A DNA stretch of 64,000 bases, taken from assembly GCA_030710605.1 (NCBI GenBank), contig CP092874.1:18675978-18739977 (forward strand), in the 5' to 3' direction. Origin of the DNA: Cordylochernes scorpioides (lineage: Eukaryota; Arthropoda; Arachnida; Pseudoscorpiones; Chernetidae). The notes under the pieces were generated by a model that saw only the letters and a program-made list of their open reading frames with translations, did not search any database and was not told the DNA's origin. Position 1 is the first letter of the stretch. Each line of letters starts with the position of its first letter. The position numbers were made by a program, and so were the translations under genes. Shown here one piece after another: positions 55,254 through 64,000 of the stretch.

Positions 55254-55564
55254 TAAAACATTTTCCTATTTCTTGTCAAAAAACTATATGTTTTTTCGGG
55301 TTATAAAAAGACAAATATTTCGAATGTTTATACAGCCAACTTTCTTAAAAAAACACATATTGTTATAGATTGTTTAATATTAAATAAAGAACCACTATTT
55401 AAAACAGCAACTATAAGTATAGCTAGCCAATATGCAACAGTTATAGACGTCTGGTAGATGAAACGTGTGAACCCGGTGGAAGAATTCACTATTGATGGGC
55501 CTGGTTGTCCATTAAATAAATCAATCTCCACACGACGAAAGAAGAAAATAGTTCCAATTATAAT
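55254..55564. other. Non-coding stretch
   Basis: Matches 21,028-21,289, with about 75 bp extra at 55,385-55,460. No gene is seen. Confidence 0.5.
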
Positions 55565-55850
55565 ACATAGATGGCGTTGAAACATTATGCAAATAAACAG
55601 GAAGAGCCAATATGCAATGTTTGCAGTTACATACGGGCGTATACAATCACACGTTAGTGTATCAATTAGGGAAATGGGGGATTGGTGGAGAAATCAGCTT
55701 GCAGCTGGTAAATAATTCATGGCGCAGCAAACATTGCTGCTGCCTCTATGCAAATTAAATCTGTGAATTGAGGCCCACCTTTGCATATCGCCCTAGGTAT
55801 TAATACACTTTCTCTCTTCTATAAAACATTATAGAAATAATAAGCAAAAA
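55565..55850. promoter_or_regulatory. Conserved non-coding block (copy 2)
   Basis: Partner of 21,290-21,570, about two differences. Same ATGCAAAT, ATTGGTGG and GCAGCTGG words. Confidence 0.25.
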
Positions 55851-56036
55851 CTTTTTATGTGTGTTGACGTTTGGAAGAAAGCGTGCAATAAATACGTTAT
55901 GAGAGATTTTGGAATAAATTTGACGTTTTTTTTTTACCTCATTCTCTCATATTTTATTCTCTTTGAATTATATGGTTTACGCCGAGAGAATATGTAGCAT
56001 GGCTATTCTATGATGGATACATCGCCTCGATTAACA

Positions 56037-56375
56037 AATCTTTGTTATTGTTGTCGTGTCCAAAGAAGAGTCTCAGATGTCTCCATGCATCTCCATCACA
56101 GCAGCAGCAATATCCACTATCTTGGGTGTGTAAAGCTGCTGCTCTGGGTCTAAGTCAATTTTCTGCAAGGCTGCGTCCATTACTGGGCATGAGAATATGT
56201 GGGTAGGTGTTAGTTCCACACCAGGACAGTTGTTGCATGCTCTATAGGTTCTTGTGCCATCTGGATGTATTGTCATTCCTTTATAGTGTTTTGTTCTAAG
56301 TCTTGTTATAGTTTTTGTCAGTTTTCTCTCAGAGTTTATTTCACATATTTGATCTTTTCTTATTTCTTAATCTTT
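56037..56375 (-). mobile_element. LINE 3' fragment with RNase-H-like C-terminus, copy 2 only
   Basis: The insert is 56,044-56,368 between two AATCTTT words, with a single word in copy 1 at 24,056. The minus strand reads MTIHPDGTRTYRACNNCPG, then VELTPTHIFSCPVMDAALQ and DPEQQLYTPKIVDIAA, the C-terminal CxxC...H...C end seen in arthropod LINE proteins, then a (TTG)-rich tail. Its last part is the source sequence of the 116-bp arrays at 3,686 and 38,630. Confidence 0.7.
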
Positions 56376-56404
56376 ATTTTAAGAAAAAAAAGGGGGGGGG
56401 TGGG

Positions 56405-56580
56405 CATATCCGAATGGTACAACTGAAAGTTGCTTACGCCATCTGACGGAATAAATATCAAATCGTTGATTAAAAAAAAAAGAAATCTTGAATATTGGCT
56501 AAATAGAGATTAATTGGTATTTATTCCGACAGGTGGCGTAAGCTATCATTAACTTTCAGTTACACGAGATCTGGAGGTGT
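56405..56580. repeat. M-family fold-back element (copy 2)
   Basis: Syntenic with 24,095-24,290. Confidence 0.65.
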
Positions 56581-56947
56581 AATTTTCTTAAAGGAATGAT
56601 TTGTTAATAGATCCCAGTAATATTTCTCACTTTTATGTAGGGTCTTTTTAAATATAAATTTGAATTTAAAGTATTTTGACTGAGTTTGGCAGATGTCCAA
56701 GATGAACATAAAGTACAAATAATTCAACAGGCTACTTACCAAAACTTACTGCCCTGCTAACCTGTTATAAAATGTATAAATAACTCGATTGTAGGTAAAG
56801 TATAGTTTCAATACCAATACTCCCACAACAGGATTGGCACAGACATTCCTACACACAGTACCAGTGTTCCTTTTATTTCTTTATTTAAAGTATTAAGACT
56901 TTAGCTAAACGTTTTAAATATGTTAATTCCTACTACACCTCTATGTA
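56581..56947. other. Non-coding stretch
   Basis: Matches 24,291-24,665. No gene is seen. Confidence 0.5.
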
Positions 56948-58605
56948 TCCAACTTAAGAAAGTTGTACCTTTTAACATATATATCGGGATTCAGACAATA
57001 ACTCTGAAAGATATTACAGTGACCTTTATTGAAGACACACGAGATAACCAAGTGTATATACACTCATGGACAAAACTTAAGTAAGTTGTACCTTTTACCA
57101 TGTATATCTGGATTCAGACAATAACTCTGAAAGATATTACAGTGACCTTTATTGAAGACACACAAGATAACCAAGTGTATATACACTCATGGACAAAACT
57201 TAAGGAAGTTGTACCTTTAAAAATGTATATCGAGACAATAACTCTGAAAGATATTACAGTGACCTTTATTGAAGACACACGAGATAACCAAGTGTATATA
57301 CACTCATGGACAAAACTTAAGTAAGTTGTACCTTCAACATGTATATCGGGATTCAGACAATAACTCTGAAAGATATTACAGTGACCTTTATTGAAGACAC
57401 ACAAGATAACCAAGTGTATATACACTCATGGACAAAACTTAAGGAAGTTGTACCTTTTACCATGTATATCGGGATTCAGACAATAACTCTGAAAGATATT
57501 ACAGTGACCTTTATTGAAGACACACAAGATAACCAAGTGTATATACACTCATGGACAAAACTTAAGGAAGTTGTACCTTTAAAAATGTATATCGAGACAA
57601 TAACTCTGAAAGATATTACAGTGACCTTTATTGAAGACACACGAGATAACCAAGTGTATATACACTCATGGACAAAACTTAAGGAAGTTGTACCTTTTAC
57701 CATGTATATCTGGATTCAGACAATAACTCTGAAAGATATCACAGTGACCTTTAATAAAGACACACGAGATAACCAAGTGTATGTACACTCATGGCCAAAA
57801 CTTAAGGGAGTTGTACCTTTTAGCATGTATAAACGGTATTCAGACAACAACTCTGAAAGATATTACAATGACCTTTAATAAAGACACACGAGATAACCAA
57901 GTGTATATACACTCATGGACAAAACTTAAGTAAGTTGTACCTTTTACCATGTATATCTGGATTCAGACAATAACTCTGAAAGATATTACAGTGACCTTCA
58001 ATAAAGACACACGAGATAACCAAGTGTATGTACACTCATGGCCAAAACTTAAGGAAGTTGTACCTTTTAACATGTATATCGGGACAATAACTCTGAAAGA
58101 TATTACAGTGACCTTTATTGAAGACACACGAGATAACCAAGTGTATATACACTCATGGACAAAACTTAAGGAAGATGTACCTTTTTAACATGTATATCGG
58201 GACAATAACTCTGAAAGATATTACAGTGACCTTTATTGAAGACACACGAGATAACCAAGTGTATATACACTCATGGACAAAACTTAAGGAAGTTGTACCT
58301 TTTAGCATGTATATCGGGATTCTGACAATAACTCTGAAAGATATTACAATGACCTTTAATAAAGACACACGAGATAACCAAGTGTATATACACTCATGGA
58401 CAAAACTTAAGGAAGTTGTACCTTTTACCATGTATATCTGGATTCAGACAATAACTCTGAAAGATATTACAATGAACTTTAATAAAGACACACAAGATAA
58501 CCAAGTGTATGTACACTCATGGCCAAAACTTAAGGAAGTTGTACCTTTTAGCATGTATATCGGGATTCAAACACTTTCCACTTCTTTAAGTTTTGTCCAT
58601 GAGTG
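56948..58605 (+). repeat. 117/123-bp array, about 13 units (copy 2)
   Basis: Expanded version of the 24,666-24,880 element. It contains mixed 117- and 123-bp units, units with GTATGTACACTCATGGCCAAA, and a repeated block (57,070-57,300 and 57,440-57,660). The right terminal repeat (TTTTGTCCATGAGTG) closes it. Confidence 0.95.
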
Positions 58606-58971
58606 TATATATAATTGTTTTGCATATGCTACTATCAATTTGTACGATGCCAATAAAATATTTTTTAAATCTCAAAATATCTTTCTTTATCTTACGTGAT
58701 AAGGTTTTACTGACCAACGTTAGGGTGATCAACTGTCAATATTTACAAGGTCATTGCAAATGGCGACCTCGGTTCGCCGAAAGGTAAATTCTTACCACAT
58801 TAGGTATGTTCTATCCATCAAATACCAATATGCAACTAGGATTTTAGAAAATACTTATAATATGGCTGCTACCAAGTGGGTTGAAGATTTCATCTCTCCC
58901 ATCATGAGATTCTTTACCAATTTTATGTATACCGAGCTGGACTTCTGGTTGGGAGGAAAACACCTGATATA
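58606..58971. other. Non-coding stretch (partner of 24,881-25,246)
   Basis: See the copy 1 entry. The weak frame at 58,754-58,968 is open but changes amino acids freely. Confidence 0.35.
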
Positions 58972-59859
58972 TACTCATGGACAAAACTTAAGGAAGTGGA
59001 AAGTCTTTGATGTCGCCGTTTTTTTGACGTGACAACGTCTTAAATTAGGTTGCGGCTGGGAGTCACTTATGAAAAAGTGTAACGCCCGGTAACGTTACGA
59101 TGAGTCACCGAACGAGAGTGCTGCGCGCGCAGCGCTAGAGAATTAGGCGCATTGAATCGGCGCATGCTTGTCTCTGTCTTTGTCTTTCTCGAACGTTCTT
59201 GGCGTTGGAAAAACAAGAAAGCGTCATAATACAAGTTCACACGTGTGGTTAAAGTATCGTCAGCTGTGTCTGTAGTGAAAATGTGGAGTGCTTAGATTCG
59301 TCATTTACAACAACTACAACAATAAAGGTAAATAAATGTACACTGATATTTCATTATCGTAAACTATGATTGATTGATTAATTGTTAGATTGACACAAAA
59401 GTTGAGAAACTGAGTTTATAGGTTATGTCATACTTTTGATAAATGTTGATAGTGTTAAGTAAAATATTAGTTTAAAATTAATTAATTAATTAATTATTAT
59501 TTTACAAATTTTAAATAGTTTCAAATTTATTTAGCAAAAATTTGAACCTTCGATCTGAATAAATGTTTTGATTTTCGAATTGATTATTTAAAATTACAAA
59601 TATTAAGAAAAAGTGGCAGATATAAGAAAACTTTATTTAAACTGTGTTGAGCAAGAATTTTAACATCTAATATAAGTAAATGTTTTAATTTTCAACTTCA
59701 TCATTTACAATTACAAATTTTATTTAATTTCAAATTTATTTAGCAAAAATTTGAACCTTCGATCTGAATAAGTGTTTTGATTTTCAAATTGATTCTTTAA
59801 AATTAAAAATTCATCCATTCAATTTCAAAAGTTCAACAGGAATCACCACTCTCAAAACA

Positions 59860-60378
59860 ATGGAAACGGTGCCTTCAACTTCCAGTACTTCAATGGAGAC
59901 GGAGGATATCGTGCCGTTAACGTCTGCAGTACCTTTCGTTGTTCCACACACCACCTCTACCGCCAGAACGAATGCTCAGCGACAACGTGAGTACAGACTA
60001 CGAAAAGCATTGACCAGAACTCCTGAACAAGTAAGAGCCTTTGCAAAAGCGGCTGCGGAGAGGCAACGCAGGTTCAAGCTACGTAAATCTGCTAACATAG
60101 CCCTCACCAGCGGTACGTCAGAGTCACCTGCTTCAACGTCTTGTTCTGTGGTGGAGAGAACAAGCGTTCCTGTCGTGGCAGAGAGAACGAGCGTTCCCCT
60201 AACTAACGCTCAACGGCAACGTGCATTCCGACAACGTAGAGCAGCATCTTCTCGGACTGATGTACAACCGACTACTTCTTCAAGCCAAACAGCAATACAA
60301 CTGGAACAATCCACCTGGTATACCAAATGGTCATCGTCAATACGGAGATTTCAATCTACTTTCCGACGTCGCCGATAG
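59860..60378 (+). pseudogene. Helentron N-terminal protein remnant with basic repeat modules
   Basis: 172 codons from an ATG. A Ser/Thr-rich start is followed by three short basic modules: TNAQRQREYRLRK (about residues 37-49), AAERQRRFKLRK (65-76) and LTNAQRQRAFRQRR (114-127). This is like the STPR-type basic repeats seen at the start of many arthropod Helitron proteins, where DNA binding is presumed. The last 40 residues are probably out of frame, because helicase homology resumes in a different frame from about 60,366. In an intact element this would continue into the Rep nuclease and helicase, which are missing here. Confidence 0.65.
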
Positions 60379-61730
60379 ACGTCGCCGATGGATTGGTAAA
60401 TGGGGCTATTGGAGTTTTGCTATACATCGAACGTCAGCCAGCCAATGCAGATGACCGTTCTGCTCCAGGAGGACCATCGACCAGCACAAGTTTGCCGCCA
60501 GCTGAAGATGAAATCGCCACTCTATGGTTCCAGTTTGAAGACAAAAATACGGGTACCAAAACAAAAATCAAATGTCGACCACATGTGCACAGCAAACCAA
60601 ACACCTTATCCGTCGATTGGGTGCCAGTGCACAAGAAAGTGGTAAACATTTCGTTGACAAAAACAGTGAAGTGCAAGCGAAAACAATTTCCTTGCGTGCC
60701 TGCTTGTGCAATTACGATCCACAAGGCCCAGGGTGGGACGTTTACTACAATTGTTTACAAGTACTCCTCAAAACAACCACAGCAATTGGTATATGTAGCC
60801 ATGAGCCGCGTCACAAGTATAGACGGATTGTACATCATAACAGAAAAGGACTCTCCATTGGTTTTCAAACATGGCCGAGATGGAAACGACTCACAGACTA
60901 CTCGAGATATTCGCAATGAATACTTACGACTTCGTGGACACACTCTAGACACAATTACCAAACAAGCCGTAAAATTCTGTGACTACGCAACCGACGCTGG
61001 ACAACTTATTGTAACGAACATCAACTGTCAAAGTTTAAGTGCCCATGCCGCGGACATTGAAACAGATACAGTGATACCACGATCAGACTATTTAGTATTG
61101 ACTGAAACGTGGATGCGCGACACTTGTGAACCAACTCCAATCAAGGGTTATGAGTTCGTATCCAGGGAAAATAATCGACCTAACTCAGATACCAACGCGG
61201 CTGGTGGAGTGGCGATCTATCGTAAATTATCATCGACATCTACGGCGGAAGTGTTCCAAGTTGCGATTACAGACGTAACTCGTGTCATTAAAACCAAGGG
61301 TGACATGTGCATGACTGAAGTTACTTGCTTCGCCGCTAATACTAGCTTCAAGTTTATACTCGGTGCTGTATATATTCATCCAGGAGCTAGTATGCAGGAT
61401 ATTGGAATGTTACTATGGCAAGGACTCGGTCCGTACATTCACAACAGCCAGTACGTGCCACCGTTCGTGCAAATTGATTCTAGTATACCGATTCTTCTGT
61501 GTGGTGATTTTAACAAAAACGTAAAGCCTGACAACTCGTTTCTTAATTTCATGAAAAATACGTATAATCTTGATTGCGTATCAAACGTTTCTAAGTCAAC
61601 TACGTTAAAAGGAACAACTATCGACTTGACTTTCGCAAGACACATTACAGCAGAAACACTTCCTTTCATTTCATATTTCTCCTATCATCGTCCTATCCTC
61701 AACAAAATCACTCAAATAGGAATTAGTTAA
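60366..61730 (+). pseudogene. Helentron helicase C-terminus fused to EEP endonuclease
   Basis: Open for 467 codons (60,327-61,730), with homology from about residue 14. It begins in the PIF1-type helicase after motif IV (DVADGLVNGAIGVL, residues 18-31), then CAITIHKAQGGTF (motif V, 127-139) and LVYVAMSRVTS (motif VI with its Arg, 154-164). An endonuclease/exonuclease/phosphatase domain follows from about residue 226: NINCQSL, LTETW (catalytic Glu), LCGDFN (391-396) and TTIDLTF (430-436). The closing motif is FSYH, where many EEP enzymes have SDH. A helicase followed by an EEP domain is the Helentron order. Rep and helicase motifs I-IV are deleted, so it cannot move itself. The frame is otherwise intact, suggesting recent arrival. 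Confidence 0.88.
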
Positions 61731-62032
61731 GTTTAAGTTTACATGTACAATGTTTTAGTAAACAAAATATATTTCTATAGTTAAAATTTGTGCAATTCTT
61801 ATTTTCATTCAATTCCTTGTTCCTATTGTGCAATTTAATTATATTCATATCAATAAATATTCTACCGTTGTCACGTAAAATCTTCGCCCGTAAAACCGAC
61901 TTTACAGGCAACCATTGTTTTTTTTTTTGAAGAAGAAGAAGAAGACAGAATCAATTTTGTTCCCACCTGGTTATCTCGAGTGTCTTCAATAAAGGTCACT
62001 GTAATATATTCCAGAGTTATTGTCCCGATATA

Positions 62033-63509
62033 CACTGGTCCACAAAATTAAAGGAACAACACATGTTTAAGAAAAATAAAAGTTATATTAAGGGATATAT
62101 ATCAAGTTTTGGTTTATTCAAAAGCTTCCATGAATTAAAAGAGTATGTAAAACAGAAAAACAAATAAAGTTGTTCCCAATATGCAAAATACCACCGTCTA
62201 CGTTGACTCCGCCTTCAGCACGTGCCTGAGTCTTTCTTAAAGCGTCCTAATTTTACGCTCCACTAGATTTTTATTGAACCTTTTTGTTTTTGAAAGTTTT
62301 CATGGCTTATTGGAAGGATGGAAGCAGGCCAAGCATAGGCAGAAGTAGCAAGATGGCTTGGAGTGACAAGAAAAGTTGTCTCAAGGCTTTGAAAAAACTT
62401 CAAACGAACTTTAATGTTGCCAGAACACCCGGACAAGGACGGCCAAGGGTCACAACGTTAAATCAAGACCGCTATTTGAGTCTCCTTGTGCGTCGCAATA
62501 GAAGAATGACAGCATCGCAACTACGAAGTGACCTCAATGTAGCTACAGGAGTCTTAGTATCAACTGATACAATACGCAGAAGGCTTCACAAGAAGGGCCT
62601 CTATGCTCGACGACCCATAATTTGTGTGCCATTGACACCACCTAAAAAGAGAGCAAGGAAACTTTGGTGCAGACAACATGTCGCCTGGAATCCAGATGAA
62701 TGGAGGCGTGTAATGTTCACTGATGAGTCCAGATTCTCTCTAAACAGCGATTCTCGTCGTGACTTTGTCTGGAGAGAGGTAGGAATCAGAAATAATCCCC
62801 GGAATATGGTTGAAAGGGATCCCTACAGAAGCCAAGGTTTTATGGTCTGGGCTGGAATCTTCTTGGGCGGTCGCACAGCACTCCATATTTTTCGGCAAGG
62901 AACCCTGACTGGACAGAGGTATCGGGACGAGATCTTGGCAGCATATGTGATGCCTCAAGCATTGGAAATGGGAGAAAACATTCTTCTAATGGATGATAAT
63001 GCCCGTCCACATAGGCTGGTGTGGTCGACACTTTTCTCCAAAACCATGCAATTGCTCGGATGAATTGGCCAGCTCGATCCCCAGACCTAAATCCCATTGA
63101 GCATGTATGGGACAACCTAGGACGGCGGATCTCATCCCTCCAACCCCCTCCTAGAAACACTCATGAGCTAGAAACAGCCTTAACACAAGAGTGGGCGTTG
63201 ATTCCACAGGAGCTGATAAACTCCCTAATTCTTAGTATGGGTCACCGATGTAGAGCCTGTCTATCAGTTAAAGGCGATCACACCCCATATCAACAACAAT
63301 ATTCAAGATATTTATACACTGACTGCAAGAATAGTATTGCTTGACCGGCTAATTTGCATAAAATACGTGTTAGAATTCTTTGATTTCGGGTATTCTAATC
63401 AATAATGGGGGGAATAATAAATTTGGGTATAAAATTTATCGATAAATGTTCAATAAAATTTGAGATAAATGAAAAAAATATGTTGTTCCTTTAATTTTGC
63501 GGACCAGTG
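62033..63509 (+). mobile_element. Tc1-like DNA transposon (copy 2)
   Basis: TA on both sides. Ends CACTGGTCCACAAAATTAAA and the inverse of CACTGGTCCGCAAAATTAAA. Same position within the outer miniature element as in copy 1, so one insertion inherited by both copies. It is about 40 bp shorter than copy 1, mainly through a deletion at the transposase start. Confidence 0.95.
62302..63344 (+). pseudogene. Tc1-family DD34E transposase, frameshifted (copy 2)
   Basis: Better preserved than copy 1. One frame is open from 62,284 to 63,063 and includes RRMTASQLRSDL, FTDESRFSLNSDSRRDFVW and LLMDDNARPHR. The rest (MNWPARSPDLNPIEHVWDN) follows in another frame. Defects: about 36 bp lost after ATGGCTTAT; a frame slip in the helix-turn-helix region near 62,391 (one G missing) together with an in-frame stop in the true frame near 62,336; the G missing at 63,020 that is shared with copy 1; and the normal stop changed (CATATCAACAAC), extending the end to 63,344. 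Confidence 0.92.
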
Positions 63510-63553
63510 TACATGGTAAAAGGTACAACTCCCTTAAGTTTTGTCCATGAATG

Positions 63554-63907
63554 TATATTCCCTCTCTAGGAGACACAAGGTAGAGTTTCGATCCATATCG
63601 TAGCCTTGCTTAGGTTTGAAGTTGGGTTGTTGCCAAATATCTCTTATCAAACAAACCCACTTAACAAAAGTTTATACTAAAGGAAACTTGTGTCCACAAA
63701 TTGCTGATATTGTATCAATTTGCCAGAGTTACATTTCGAAGTTTTTGTTTTCACCAGTTACACTTGTGGTTGGATTGGTGCCAAGTATTTTTTTTACGAA
63801 ACAAATCCATTAAAAGATTTCACCCACCTCTCTCTCTCTGCCAACCACACTGTCCAGGGACACCGATAGTTACACACAGAGATGTAGATATTACAAATTA
63901 TTTAAGG
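63554..63907. other. Non-coding stretch
   Basis: Matches 26,974-27,354. No gene is recognised. Confidence 0.5.
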
Positions 63908-64000
63908 CATTACTTAGTATATTCGTTTTAAATATATTCATGGACAAAACTTAAGGAAGTTGTACCTTTTAACAATGTATATCGGGACAACAACTCTGAA
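63908..64000 (+). repeat. Tc1-type miniature element, cut by the window end
   Basis: Syntenic with the start of 27,355-27,692. Position 63,999 corresponds to about 27,419. Confidence 0.8.

Larger units (their letters stand above)
59026..61917 (+). mobile_element. Helentron, internally deleted, copy 2 only
   Basis: Inserted in the T-run that copy 1 shows intact (25,287-25,308). The 5' end is GACGTGACAACGTC. An inverted match, CGTTGTCACGT, lies about 40 bp inside the 3' end (61,866-61,876), the asymmetric inverted repeats known from Helentrons. A 3' hairpin GTAAA/TTTAC (loop ACCGAC) follows, ending near AACCATTG before T. It has a GC-rich leader (GCTGCGCGCGCAGCG at 59,120) and two coding remnants. 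It is about 2.9 kb, much shorter than an autonomous element. Confidence 0.85.
58972..63553. mobile_element. Tc1-type miniature element carrying a Helentron and a Tc1 (copy 2)
   Basis: Outer ends near CTCATGGACAAAAC and TTTTGTCCATGAATG. Two larger elements sit inside: a Helentron in the T-run, and the Tc1 at a TA shared with copy 1. Order of events: miniature element, Tc1, split of the copies, Helentron. Confidence 0.8.

Overview
This is AT-rich animal nuclear DNA, most likely from an arthropod or another invertebrate. The evidence is one spliced exon of a metazoan ion-exchanger gene, a Tc1-like transposase, a Helentron and several non-LTR retrotransposons, all in a large repeat-filled non-coding background. 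There are no bacterial operons and no rRNA genes. I cannot name the species. Two runs of exactly 100 N (29,866-29,965 and 43,379-43,478) show that the window is a scaffold of three contigs.

Layout. Contig 1 (1-29,865) holds one copy of a segment of about 27 kb (347-27,692), then a single-copy stretch (27,693-29,865) with the only convincing host coding exon, an SLC24/NCKX-type exchanger exon on the minus strand. Contig 2 (29,966-43,378) is an inverted version of 347-13,065. Contig 3 (43,479-64,000) is a direct version of 13,066-27,420. Turning contig 2 round makes its inner end run straight into contig 3, exactly as the same sequences join at 13,065/13,066 inside contig 1. The apparent giant inverted repeat is therefore probably a scaffolding flip. 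What remains is two same-orientation copies of one segment, either a tandem duplication or two haplotypes placed end to end. Below, copy 1 is 347-27,692, and copy 2 is contig 2 (flipped) plus contig 3.

The two copies are very similar in unique sequence but differ by about eleven mobile-element insertions. Nearly all have a readable empty site in the other copy: four 5'-truncated LINEs with a clear target duplication plus one short LINE piece, two solo LTRs, two TC...CTAG Helitrons, a Helentron, and a palindromic element with an 11-bp target duplication. They also differ strongly in the lengths of their tandem arrays.

Most of the window is made of a few families. These are a Tc1-type miniature element whose left end has been amplified into 117/123-bp arrays at several loci; palindromic fold-back elements (families called P and M here); minisatellites with units of 33, 73, 74, 78 and 116 bp; a pogo/Tigger-type miniature element; tRNA-like SINE heads; and a hammerhead-ribozyme-like motif. 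The proteins seen are all broken mobile-element remnants apart from the exchanger exon. They are two decayed Tc1 transposases, an internally deleted Helentron (basic N-terminal modules, helicase C-terminus and EEP endonuclease), a LINE reverse transcriptase with its YADD motif and one stop codon, and several LINE C-termini.
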